A stretch of 64,000 nt of DNA from Zanthoxylum bungeanum (taxonomy: Eukaryota > Streptophyta > Magnoliopsida > Sapindales > Rutaceae), in contig SKCR01041580.1 in the NCBI GenBank assembly GCA_019454045.1, positions 1 to 64,000 on the forward strand, written 5' to 3'. The position numbers were made by a program, and so were the translations under genes. The stretch's first letter is position 1; the number at the start of each line of letters is the position of its first letter. Positions 43,825 to 55,400 of this stretch are shown here, in pieces. Below the pieces are notes generated by a model. That model ran no database searches and was not told where the DNA came from. It saw only the letters and a program-made list of their open reading frames with translations.

Positions 43825-45764
43825 TGTTGGACAGTTATGACCCATAGCGTCACTGTTTGTAAAAGACATTGTGTTTTTGTACAAAATTAACTATGTTGTA
43901 ATGAAATTGCCTTTTACCGTTTTGTAATTTATTTACTTTGATATAAAATGGTAAAAGTCCTTATGATTAGTTCCGGATTGAGATGATATGAGACAGTATC
44001 AATCCATAAAGGTTTAATCATTAAATATCCATAGTCGTAGTATTATCGAGATTGGACATCGATAATGCGGAATTGACTAGTATTGCACTTGTGCGCGTGT
44101 GAGTGAGGGAATAACGACATAGTTCTCATATATTTAAGTATTGAATACTTATGCAAGTGCGATAGGAGGTTGTGTTTTACTGATGGTACGGAAAACAGCT
44201 TCGCTCTGGATAGACCCCGCGGAATCCCATTGGTAGTATGTATATGTGTCTATGGGAGTCCGCTTCAGGGTAGGTGTATTTGGTCTCAACCTAAGACTTG
44301 CATCGCTAGTACTTGCGACAATCGATAAACTTTGGTTTTGGTCGTCCAGGGCTTTAACAGGTTCTGTGTACGCCTCTTCTGGGTTTATTGAGAATTGTAG
44401 TGTATTGGATGTGATGTCAAGACGAAAGTATCACTTCAGACATATGGAGATGATGATCACGCAGGGATTCAGAACTGGTTCTCTATTGTGTTGCAACCAT
44501 TGGGATAATATGACAAGGTCATGATTATCCGATTCAAAGAGACTAGTTGCTTGATATCCGATATGTGCCTCGTACGGGGTAGACACTATTCCAGCCCCAG
44601 GCCTTGCACGTGACATCCGATACTGGATCGCAATACACAATACTACGGTATACTACGCCTAATATAGATCGTATATTCCATTAAGAATATTTCTGGAGAA
44701 TTGGGTAGGCATGGCGCTTTGCTAGAAGCCAACCTTGTCTCGTAAATCGGTAAAAATGTAGTACGAGGTAGGCACGTGTTCGGATAGTCCGACGACCGTA
44801 TTTACTACCAACATATCCAGGGATCTCTTGAGTCACTTCCCGAAGATTCACCGATGACGTATGATTCGAGCATGATTAATCTGGGATTAATCGCGGAGAC
44901 ACTTTATCTTGGATAAAGTACTATTTGAAGAGAGAGAGATTATTTTGGAATTAATCGACAAAATGATATATTCGATATATTAAACGAAATTGGATTTCTA
45001 CGCGGAATTAAAATTGGATTTTAATTCGGGCAAACGAGTTAATTTAGAATTAATTCGTTAGCGATGTGAATAGTAATTTCACTAGGCATAATTATTTAAT
45101 TACGTCGCGACGGAAGTTTGTTAATTCGGAATTAGCGAAACCGAGCCCAGAAGTGTTTGCGGGCCCACTCACATTTTGAATTCGAGTGGGGCCCACAAGT
45201 CACATCGCGAGTCACATCACTTGTCATTAATTTGTGATAGATGTCAAAGTCACTTTTTGAGAGTGACATGCTGTCACTATTCATGATGCAAGTTGTTGAG
45301 ATCATTTATTACTATTTTGGAGCCAAAATTGGCTTTGACTTTTTGTAAACTAATACCAAACATTTGGTAATGGTTTTTCATTCATTCATACAGTTTTCTG
45401 AAAACAAAGATTGAAAAACAAAACAGAACTCTCTCTCTCTCTCCATTTCTTGCATTACCGTGAGCTCCATCAAGGTGAAGGAAGATTGGATTTTCTTTCA
45501 TATTTTGCTAGCACATTCAAAGTATTAAACAAGGTGATAGGGAAGCTTATCTTAGAGCATGGATTTCCATTAAATCTTGGAGCTTGTTCATCATCTTCAT
45601 CAACAAAATCCCTTGGCCGAATCTTGGAGCTTCTTGGAAGAAAAGTTTATGTTGAGCATCAAATCCAATCCGATCAATGTAAGTGTGTTTCCGCCACTTT
45701 TCTTTATTGTCTTCATTCTATTTCATGGCTTAATATGATCTTGGGACATCAATAGAAACCAAAA
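43825..45764 (+). repeat. 5' LTR of copia A
   Basis: TGTTGGACAG start; end CCAAAA, where the family has CCAACA. 1940 bp, noncoding; contains a (CT)n stretch near 45430. Confidence 0.93.
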
Positions 45765-45765
45765 A

Positions 45766-45780
45766 TGGTATCATGGAGCC
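45766..45780 (+). promoter_or_regulatory. tRNA primer-binding site of copia A
   Basis: TGGTATCATGGAGCC, one base after the 5' LTR; variant of the initiator-Met tRNA site. Confidence 0.88.
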
Positions 45781-47953
45781 TTGTTTGAGCATGAAATATT
45801 TTAGGGTAAAATTTGGGTAAATTAATTTTGAGCATGTTTTGAATAAATTACTTGTTTGAGCATGCTTATGGATGGATGACTTTGAGTTGTTTATGATCAA
45901 TTTTGTGAAAAACTAATTGGATGAATTTTTCCCCAAAAATGAGGCATGGCCGAATCTTGTAGTTACCCTAAAGTCTTGGTATTTTTTGTTTTGATGATCA
46001 TTGGATGACTTGAAACGAATTGGAAATGTCGATTTGTAATTCGATCGGATTGAAAAACGAAATCGGACAAAAATCCTTACCTTGGCCGAGAACAAATTAG
46101 CATGTATGGACTTAATTTTTGATTCAAGAATGTTGGACATTAGTTGAACAAATAGGATACATAATTAATTGGTTAAATTGTATTTTGGAAATATTGATTT
46201 AGTTAATTAATTGATGTATTACACTTTAATTAATTAAGTTATAAAATTTGGAATTTTAAAATTTGGTTAATTGGGCTTGAAAATATTATATTTGGGCATA
46301 ATGGGCTTGGTTGGGCCAAGTTGGTTTAGGCCAATGGATTGGATCCAAATTGGGCCTAAATCATTCCATTAAGTCCAAATATAATAAATGGTCTTTAAAA
46401 GTTTAATTGGGTCTTATGGGCTAAAATTTGTTTTTTTGGCATATGAGGGTGATTCCTCAATTGGGCTTGGTAATTGGGTTTGACCCATATTGACCAAAGC
46501 CCAAGCCTTATAAAATCAATTGAAAGCCCATCGGACTTTAATTAAACGAACATTGGATGTTAGTTGGGCTTTGAGACCCGATAAGATTAGATTTGGAATC
46601 TTAGTCGTTAAAGCGCATTAAAAGGTGTAGATATTTAATTTGGAATTAAATACATGAATTAGTATTGAATACGAATTAACTTAGATTTAACAAGTAGTTC
46701 GATATAATTGAAGAATTCGTACTTAAGTACTTATTCTCAAACGAGTTGGACTCGCGCAAATCAAATCATTGTTTGAACATTGGATGATCACTAATATTCA
46801 AAGATAATTAATTTGATTAGTTTGATTGAATAAAATGCTTGAATGAATACATGGATGTGATGTATGAATAGCGTATATCAGATGGATATTAAAAGGGAAA
46901 GGGCAATTTTAGAAATTGTTGTAAATTCAGAATTTATAAATTGGACCTGCGTGTCCAGCCTTCTCTCTCATTATTTCTTTGTATTCTCTTCTCACCTAAT
47001 TCCCCTCAATGTTAATGAGGTTTCTCTTATTGTATTATGTAATTGGGTAGAAGTAGAATAGTGCTAGCTGGGGAGAGGAAATTGAGCGATTTGTTCTAGG
47101 AACAATCTGTTTAAATATCCATCCGCATATCGTTATTAGTTTACTTTCCGCACCTTATTATGCTTTTAGAAATGCATGCTTAAGGGTGTATGATGAGACC
47201 TTAACAAAGATAATAAATCGGTTGCCAATTACGCGAAAAACCCTCAAAGCATATTAAGCGTTATTTCCTTCCGTTGAGTGATTCTTACTCAATATCCAAA
47301 GTTGGCATTGGTTTGCTGGCCAAAGTCAAGACCTTTGTCAATTGCGGATGTGTTTGAATCATGAGAGTTTTGTTCTATATCGGTGTCTTGTCCAAGTCTT
47401 GATTTGTTGGCCAAAGTCAAGATCACTTCTTGTCCATCGACATTGATTACGAAGCTTTCCATGTCAATGGGTCCCGCTTAACTGGAATCATTAAGCTTGT
47501 TGTGCCAAAGCCAAGGCTTAGTTGATTCAGAGGAGAAAGGTTAGGAAAATATATTGGATATATTGGCATATATACTATATATATGTTTCGGACTTGGATG
47601 TCCACCTACCGGATCTAGGAATTGGATTAGATCCAATTGATCTTCGAGATCTACCTAGTTAAATATCATACAGCTTGTTGGCCAAAGTCAAGGTTGTGTG
47701 TTATTTAACGGGATCCTAGCCCACTAGGAAACTGGGTTTCCCGAGTACTCGACAGAGGGTCAGAGGCTCGCCGAAAAATAGTGGGAGGCTAGTATTGAAT
47801 TTGCAATTTCATTCAGATACTTAGCTTTACGCGCTTTCATATTATTTTGTCAAAATTATTTTATTAGTTGGACTAATATAATGTTATTTTTCTTGTAACG
47901 GTTAGACTGTACCCATATATCGTTGATTAGATAGTTAGACTATCGTAATCAAG
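45781..47953 (+). other. Long leader of copia A with conserved motif block
   Basis: A 2.2-kb noncoding region between primer site and gag. GGCCAAAGTCAAG occurs at 47318-47330, 47409-47421 and 47680-47692. Two overlapping hairpins follow: CCTAG-CCCA-CTAGG (47715-47728) and GGAAAC-TGG-GTTTCC (47727-47741), then the palindrome CGAGTACTCG (47742-47751). Gag begins 202 bp further on. Confidence 0.75.
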
Positions 47954-48769
47954 ATGACAGGAAATGGAAATGTCCGAGACATTATCATGGGTGAAAATGT
48001 CTTCAAGGGCACGAACTTTGCCGATTGGGAAATGAATCTGAGGATAGTCCTTGGAGCCGAGAGGCTGCTATATACTATACAGAGACCTCTTGGGCCTAAG
48101 CCCAAACCTGATCAGTTACTTGAGCTGGAGCTTTGGAAGACTCACAGCGATGATAATGATACTGCTCAGTCTATTATGCTTGCTGCTATGACTCAGCATT
48201 TCCATCGACAGAACAGGGACTTGGATCCCTATAACATGTTGGCGAGGTTGCACGATCTTCACCGATCTAACCGAAGGTCGCAGAGATATGAGTTAGTGAA
48301 GAAGCTCTTCCATTCACGTATGTCAGAAGGCATGTCTGTTGAGTCCCATGTGGCACAGATGATTGCTGACATAGATGAGCTGGCTAAGATGGGGATAGTC
48401 TTAGAGGCTGAGATTACCATAGATATGATCTTGCAATTTCTCCCCGACACTTGGAAACAGTTCATCATAAGCTATAACCTGATGAACACTGATGATACTC
48501 TTGGAGAGTTGTTTTCAATTCTCAAGGAAGCTGAAAAGGAGATGCTTAAGGGCAACAAACGCGAGGCGCACTTTGTTTCGACACCTCAGACACCGAGGGC
48601 TGGGCCCATGGCGACTGGAGGTGTGACGAAGAAGAAGCATAAAAGAAAGGGCAAGGCCAAATCGTCAAAGGCTTTTGGGAAGCCTAAGGACAAATCTCAG
48701 GATGTTTGCCTCCAGTACGACAAGCGGGGTCACTGGAAGCGTGACTGCCGTGAGTACAAGGCGCTCTAG
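47954..48769 (+). pseudogene. Gag of copia A, ends at a premature stop
   Basis: An open frame of 271 codons. It encodes a copia gag: N-terminal FKGTNFADWEMNLRIVLGAE, a helical capsid-like middle (SVESHVAQMIADIDELAKMG, DMILQFLPDTWKQF), a basic stretch KKKHKRKGKAK, then the zinc knuckle near residues 254-267. The knuckle reads CLQYDKRGHWKRDC: the second Cys of CX2CX4HX4C is Tyr (TAC), which should weaken RNA binding. A TAG at 48767-48769 stops the frame; the same frame continues after it (KEIKAGKALASG), so the stop is a point change. Start chosen at the ATG before NVRDIIMGENVFKG, matching copy D. Confidence 0.85.
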
Positions 48770-48805
48770 AAGGAGATTAAAGCGGGCAAGGCACTGGCTT
48801 CAGGT

Positions 48806-49336
48806 ATGTTTGTTATTGAGATAAACATGACTATTTCTAGTTTTAAAAATTGGATTTTTGATTCTGGTTGTGGTACTCACATATGTACTGATGTGCAGGA
48901 TCTGTGGATTAGCAGGAGATTGGCCTCAGGGGAGATTGATCTACGCGTCGGAAATGAGGCACCAGTCGCCGTTTTGGCCGTTGGCACTTTTGTTTTGGAA
49001 CTGCCATCGGGGCATGTACTTGAACTTCATGATTGTTATTATGTACCTAGTTTGACTAGGAATATTATTTCTGTATCTATGTTAACCCAATGTGGGTATA
49101 CTTTTGTATTCAGGAACACTGGGTGTTTTGTGTATAAAAATGATGTAGAAATTTGCATTGCTGTTGCAAATAATGGTCTTTATATTCTGAATATAAATCA
49201 ATCTCAAACATATAATATAACAAACAAAAGGCTTAAAATGAGTAATAAAGAGGAAACTTATATGTGGCACTGTCGTCTGGGACACATAAACAAGACTCGC
49301 ATATCCACACTTTCGAAGAGTGGGTACTTGGACTGA
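48806..49336 (+). pseudogene. Protease and pre-integrase part of copia A
   Basis: Contains WIFDSGCGTHICTD, the aspartic protease active site (D-S-G), then LRVGNEAPVAVLAVGTF and LHDCYYVPSLTRNIISVS, typical of copia protease, and the zinc-binding start of integrase MWHCRLGHINKTR. A TGA at 49334-49336 ends the frame where DPN.FDVCESCLLGKM should follow; those Cys residues are still readable downstream (about 49358-49390). Confidence 0.87.
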
Positions 49337-50219
49337 TTTGATCCAAATTCATTTGACGTCTGCGAATCTTGCTTATTAGGCAAAATGCCTAAATCACCTT
49401 TTAGTGGTAAAGGTGAACGAGCCAACGAACTGTTAGCCCTCGTTCATAGTGACGTATGTGGCCCATATCTAGCCAGGCTAGAGGTGGATATGAATACTTC
49501 GTAACCTTTACGGATGATGCATCGTGATCGTGTTATGGTTATGTGTATCTTATGAGACACAAGTCGGAAACTTTTGAGAAATTCAAACAGTTTCGACACG
49601 AAGTAGAAAAACAGACCGGAAAAGTATAAAGACATTACGGTCGGACCGTGGTGGCGAACACTTGAGCAATGAGTTTATAGATTACTTGAAAGAATATGGT
49701 ATTCTTTCACAGTGGACTCCTCCTGGAACACCGCAATTAAACAGTGTGTCCGAATGGAGAAAACGAACTTTGTTGGACATGGTAAGGTCTATGATGAGTC
49801 GCACTGAGCTACCTGTTTCCTTCTGGGGATATGCATTAAACAATGCAATTCTTATTTTGAATAAGGTTCCGTCAAAGTCTGTACAACAGACACCATATGA
49901 GATATGGACAGGAAAGAAACCGGGTTTCTCATTCCTGAAGATTTGGGGATGCTGGGCATACGTCAAACGTTTGGAAGGTACCAAAATTGAACCCAAATCG
50001 GATAAATGCCTATTCGTAGGATATCCTAGGGAAACCAAATGATATTACTTCTATCACCCACGAGAGAACAAATTATTTGTTGCTCTACATGCAGTTTTCC
50101 TTGAGAAGGAATTCCTAAATGTAGTGGTTAGTGAAGGGAAATTAGAACTCAATGAAAATTGGAGTGATACTGTTCCTGGCATAGAATCCTCAACGGAACA
50201 AGAATAGTCCATCCAGGAT
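49337..50219 (+). pseudogene. Integrase core of copia A, frameshifted
   Basis: The catalytic Asp regions LVHSDVCGPY (about 49437) and LRSDRGGEH (about 49636) and the Glu-side text NSVSEWRKRTLLDMVRSMM (about 49740) are visible but lie in different frames, with stops near 49503 and 49627. The open part 49662-50042 runs through SFWGYALNNAI and CLFVGYPRETK. The expected Arg-Arg-Asn after the catalytic Glu is altered (WRKR). No intact integrase. Confidence 0.83.
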
Positions 50220-51230
50220 GTGACTGTACCACAATCTTCTATTACACAAGGACCGCATAGGTCGGAGAGAGTCAGGAAACAACCTGAGAGGTATGGGTTT
50301 CTGATCTCACCTCATGTAGATATTAATCTTATTGAGGATAACGAACTAGCTACGTATGAGAAAGCGATACAAGATATCGATTCCGATTTATGGCAAGAAG
50401 CCATGAAGTCCGAAATGGATTCCATGTACACCAACCAAGTTTGGACACTGGTTGATGCACCAGAAGGCGTAAAGCCTGTTGGTTGCAAATGGGTCTTCAA
50501 GAAGAAGACCGACATGGATGGTAACGTACAAACGTACAAAGCTAGGCTTGTAGCGAAGGGGTATCGTCAACGACATGGTGTCGATTACGATGAAACTTTC
50601 TCACCCGTTGCCATGATTAAATCCATTCGGATAATGCTTGCAATTGCTGCATATTTCGATTACGAGATATGGCAGATAGATGTTAAAACTGCTTTCCTTA
50701 ACGGAAACCTTTTGGAGGATGTTTATATGCAATAGCCTGATGGTTTTATCGTGCCTAGACTTGCAAACAAGGTTTGTAAGTTAAATCGGTCCATTTATGG
50801 ACTGAAGCAAGCATCACGGTCATGGAACCAACGTTTTGATGAGATCATAAAAGAATATGATTTCATTCAAAACGAAGATGATCCTTGTGTATATAAGAAG
50901 GTTAGTGGGAGAGCACTGACTTTTATTGTCCTTTATGTTGACGATGTATTGCTTATAGGCAATGACATTCCCATGTTAACGTCGGTGAAAGCTTGGCTTT
51001 CATTAAAATTCTCCATGAAAGATCTGGGAGAAGCAGCCTTTATTTTGGGAATAAAGATCTACCGGGATAGATCTAGAAAGCTGCTTGGACTCTCCCAGAG
51101 TAAATATATTGACAAAGTGTTGAAGAGATTCAACATGGATCAGTCAAAAGGGGACTGTTGCCAGTGTCACATGGTGTCTATCTATCTAAGGACATGTGTC
51201 ATAAAACTCAAGATGAGAGAGACAACATGA
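50220..51230 (+). pseudogene. Reverse transcriptase of copia A, one stop and an end frameshift
   Basis: Opens 50220-50735 with LWQEAMKSEMDSMYTNQVW, CKWVFKKK, YKARLVAKGYRQRHGVDY and DVKTAFLNGNL; a TAG at 50733-50735 replaces a Gln codon in the text MQQPDGF expected from the family. It reopens 50751-51230 with NKVCKLNRSIYGLKQASRSWN and the active-site box YVDD (50934-50945). The frame shifts near 51150, where the text moves to the overlapping frame 51158-51490 (YAMICTQPDVSYALSMCSRYQ). Catalytic residues are intact. Confidence 0.87.
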
Positions 51231-51862
51231 GTCGGATACCGTTCGCCTCGGCAGTCGGATCGATCATGTATGCCATGATATGTACGCAACCTGATGTCTC
51301 ATATGCTTTGAGCATGTGTAGTCGATATCAGGCCGATCCAGTTGAAGGTCACTGGATGGCGGTTAAGAATATCCTTAAGTATCTTAGACGAACTAAGGAT
51401 GCTTTCCGAATCTATGGAGATGGAGAACTTGAGGTAACTGGGTATAACGATGCAAGTTTCAAAACCGATAAAGACGACTGCAAGTCGTAATTCGGGTACA
51501 TATTTTGTTTGAATAACGGAGCAATGAGCTGGAAATCTTCCAAGCAAGAGACTGTTGCCGATTCAACAACAGAAGCGGAGTACATTGCTGCAGCTGAAGC
51601 AGTAAAAGAAGCAGTTTGGATCTGAAAATTCCTAATTGGATTAGGAGTAGTTCCGTTAGCAGCTGAGCCCGTTCCATTGTATTGTGACAATAACGGGGCT
51701 ATAACGCAGGCTAAGGAATCGCAGTCTCATCAACGATCCAAGCTTGTTCTTCGATGTTTCCATCTGATTCAAGAGATCATACATCGTGGCGATGTGAAGG
51801 TCGAGAAGGTCGCATCAGATGACAATATGGCCGATCCGATGACGAAAGCTATTCCTCAGTAA
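51231..51862 (+). pseudogene. RT end and RNase H of copia A
   Basis: RT connection text (AVGSIMYAMICTQPDVSY, GYNDASFKTDKDD) is followed by the RNase H motifs [19 protein letters not shown] and YCDNNGAITQAKE. Stops occur at 51488-51490 and 51624-51626. The final open part, 51677-51862, runs to DNMADPMTKAIPQ, the normal end of copia polyproteins. Confidence 0.87.
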
Positions 51863-51918
51863 AAGTTTGAGCGACATGTACATAGTTCAGGTATTAGATG
51901 CTTGAGTGACTGGCTATA

Positions 51919-51933
51919 GGCCAAGTGGGAGAT
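51919..51933 (+). promoter_or_regulatory. Polypurine tract of copia A
   Basis: GGCCAAGTGGGAGAT just before the 3' LTR; same word as in copy C. Confidence 0.88.
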
Positions 51934-53856
51934 TTTTGGACAGTTATGACCCATAGCGTCACTGTTTGTAAAAGACATTATGTTTTTGTACAAAATTAAC
52001 AATGTTGTAATGAAATTGCCTTTTACCGTTTTGTAATTTATTTACTTTGATATATAAATGGTAAAAGTCCTTATGATTAGTTCCAGATTGAGATGATATG
52101 AGACAGTATTAATCCATAAAGTTTTAATCATTAAATATCCATAGTCGTAGTATTATCGAGATTGGACATCGATAATGCGGAATAGACTAGTATTGCACTT
52201 GTGCGCGTTGTGAGGGCATAACGGCATAGTTCTCACATATTTAAGTATTGGATACTTATGCAAGTGCGATAGGAGGTTGTGTTTTACCGATGGTACGGAA
52301 AACAGCTTCGCTCTGGATAGACCCCGCGGAATCCCGTTGGTAGTATGTATATGTGTCTATGGGAGTCCGCTTCAGGCTAGGTGTATTTGGTCTCATCCTG
52401 AGACTTGCATCGCTAGTACTTGCGAAAATCGGTAAACTTTGGTTGGTCTTCCAGGGCTTTAATAGGTTCTGTGTACGCCTCTTTTGGGTTTATTGAGAAT
52501 TGTAGTGTATTAGATGTGATGTCAAGACAGAAGTATCACTTTAGACATATGGAGATGATGATCACGCAGGGATTCAGAACTGGTTCTCTATTGTGTTGCA
52601 ACCATCGGGATAATATGACCAGATCATGATTATCCGATTCAAAGAGACTAGTTGCTTGATATCTCGTACGGGGCAGACACTATTCCAGCCCCAGGCCTTG
52701 CACGTGACATCTGATACTGGATCGCAATACAAAATACTACGGTATACTACGCCTGATATAGATCGTATATTCCATTAAGAATTTTTCTGGAGAATTGGGT
52801 AGGCATGGCGCTTTGCTAGAAGCCAACCTTGTCTCGTAAATCGGTAAAAATGTAGTATGAGGTACGCACGTGTTTCGATAGTCCGACGACCGTATTTACT
52901 GCCAACATATCCAGGGATCTCTTAAGTCGCTTCCCGAAGATTCACCGATGACGTATGATTCGAGCATGATTAAATCTGGGATTAATCGCGGAGACACTTT
53001 ATCTTGGATAAAGTACTATTTGAAGAGAGAGAAAGATTAATTTGGAATTAATCGACAAAATGATATATTCGATATATTAAACGAAATTGGATTTCGACGC
53101 GGAATTGAAATTATATTTTAATTAGACAAACGAGTTAATTTAGAATTAATTCGTTAGCGACATGAATAATAATTTCACTAGGCATAATTATTTAATTACG
53201 TCGCGACGGAAGTTTGTTAATTCGAAATTAGCGAAACCGAGCCCGGAAGTGTTTGCGGGCCCACTCGCATTTTGAATTCGAGTGTGGCCCACAAGTCACA
53301 TCGCGAGTCACATCACTTGTCATTAATTTGTGATGGATGTCAAAGTCACTTTTTGAGAGTGACATGCTGTCACTATTCATGATGCAAGTTGTTGAGATCA
53401 TTTATTACAAATTTGGAGCCAAAATTGGCTTTGACTTTTTTAAACTAATACCAAACATTTGGTAATGGTTTTTCATTCATTCATACGGTTTTTGGAAAAC
53501 AAAGATTGAAAAACAAAACAGAACTCTCTCTCCTCTATTTCTTGCATTACCGTGAGCTCCATCAAGGTGAAGGAAGATTGGATTTTCTTTCATCTTTTGC
53601 TAGCACATTCAAAGGATTAAACAAGGTGATATGGAAGCTTATCTTAGAGCATGGATTTCCATTAAAGCTTGGAGCTTGTTCATCATCTTCATCAACAAAA
53701 TCCCTTGGCCGAATCTTGGAGCTTCTTGGAAGAAAATTTTATGTTGAGCATCAAATCCAATCCGATCAATGTAAGTGTGTTTCCGCGACATTTCTTTATT
53801 GTATTCATTCTATTTCATGGCTTAATATGATCTTGGGACATCAATAGAAACCAACA
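51934..53856 (+). repeat. 3' LTR of copia A
   Basis: Starts TTTTGGACAG (second base changed from G) and ends CCAACA. 1923 bp, followed by the duplication CCTAG. Confidence 0.93.
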
Positions 53857-55400
53857 CCTAGTTCATAGTGAAGCTAGTGGGCCCATATCTAGCTAGGCTA
53901 GAGGTGGATATGAATGTTTCATGACCTTCATGGATGTGGCATCGCGTTATGGTTATATGTGTTTCTTTTGAAACATAAATCGGAAACTTTTACAGTTTCG
54001 ACACGAAATAGACAAACAGATCGGCTAAAGTATAAAACCATCACGGTTGGACCATGATGAAAATAATTAAGAAATAAGTTTCTCATATACTTGAAAGAGT
54101 ATAGTATTCTTTCAATGAGGACTCCTTCCGGAACACGTCATCATGACGGTGTGTCTGAACGGATAAACCGAATTTTGTTAGACATGATAAGGTTAATCAT
54201 GAGTCGCTCTGAGATACCATTTCATTCAACGGATAAGCATAGACATTGCAAAAATTATTTAGAATAAGGTTCCATGAAAATCTATTTGACAGACTTCATA
54301 TTAGATATGAACAGGAAAGAAACTGGGTTTTCTCATTCCTGAAGATTTGGGAATGCTAGGCATAAGTTTGGATGATACCAAACTAAAACCCAAATTGGAT
54401 AAGTGCCTAAGTTGTGGGTTATCCTAAGGAAACCAAAAGTATAGTACTTATATAACTCACTAGAGAACAATGTAATTGTTGCTCACCATGCGGTTTTCCT
54501 AAGAGGAATACCGATATTCAGTGGTAAGTGGGAGGAAAGTAAAACTCGATGAAAATCAGAGTAATACTATTCCCAGCACTGATTCCTTAATGGAACACAA
54601 ATAGTTCATCAGGGATGATACTATACCAGTAATCTTCGAATACACAAGAACCACGTAAGTCGGAGAGAGTCAGAAAATAACATGGGGTATGGGTTTCTGA
54701 TCTCACCTCATAAAGATGTCAATCTTATTGAGGAATACGAACTGACTACGTATGAGGAAGTGATACGAGGTATCGACTCTCTATTATGGCAAAGTGCCAT
54801 GATATCCGAAATGGATTCCATGTATTCCAACCAAGTTTGGATACTAGTTGATGTACCGCAAGGCATTGTGCCTATTGGTACTATATAAGTCTTCAAGGAA
54901 GACATACATGGAAGGCAACATACCAACGTACTAAGCTAGGCTTGTAGCGAAAAGGTATCGTTATCAACATTGTGTCGATTACGATGAAACCTTTTAACTG
55001 TTGCCACGGTAAATCCATTTGGATAATGCTTGCTGATGCTACATGTTTCATTAATGAAATATGACAGCTAAACGTCAAAATCGCTTTCCTTAACAGAAAC
55101 CTTTTGGAGAATGTTTACAACATCCTGACGGTTTTTTCGTACCATAACAAGCAAACTAGGTTTGCAGGTTATTCGATCCATGGATGGATTGAAGCAACCA
55201 TAGCGTTCTTGGAATTATCGTTTTGATGCAATCATAATGGTGTATGATTTAATTCAAAACGAAAATGATTCTTGTGTAGTAGGAGGTTAGTGGGAGCGCA
55301 CTAACAATGAATGTCCTAAGTAATAATGACATGTCATTTCTTGGAAATGATATTCCCATAATACAATCAGTGAAAGCTTGGCTTTCGAGAAAATTCTTCG
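53857..55400 (+). pseudogene. Integrase and RT of copia B, right of the A insertion
   Basis: Colinear with A 49437-51020. Frames are broken throughout; the longest open part is 54682-54888 (MGYGFLISPHKDVNLIEEYE, LLWQSAMISEMDSMYSNQVW). Disabling changes relative to A include TAA at 54234-54236 in integrase (A has TAT) with the Trp codon before it lost, and TAA at 54886-54888 in RT (A reads on as CKWVFKKK). Both are also in C. The alignment stops at 55400, fused to LTR sequence. Confidence 0.83.

Larger units (their letters stand above)
43825..53856 (+). mobile_element. Copia element A, full length with both LTRs
   Basis: 10,032 bp with LTRs 43825-45764 and 51934-53856, primer site at 45766, polypurine tract before 51934, and a perfect 5-bp target duplication CCTAG (43820-43824 and 53857-53861). 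Domain order gag, protease, integrase, RT, RNase H is that of Ty1/copia. It is the best preserved copy, yet every domain junction carries a stop or shift. About seven differences separate the LTRs in the first ~220 aligned bases (roughly 3%), so insertion is fairly recent but not fresh. It landed inside copia B, an older copy of the same family. Confidence 0.94.
38979..55400 (+). mobile_element. Copia element B, truncated in RT and split by copia A
   Basis: Starts TATTGGACAG at 38979 (family LTR start TGTTGGACAG with one change). The LTR runs to 40195 and is short (1217 bp) because of an internal deletion near 39665. A primer site (40197) and leader follow, then gag remnants (about 42560-43190) and protease-side text up to 43824. 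Element A sits at 43825-53856. After it the B integrase and RT resume at 53857-55400 and stop abruptly at an RT position equal to about 51010-51020 in A. The RNase H and 3' LTR of B are missing. Confidence 0.85.
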
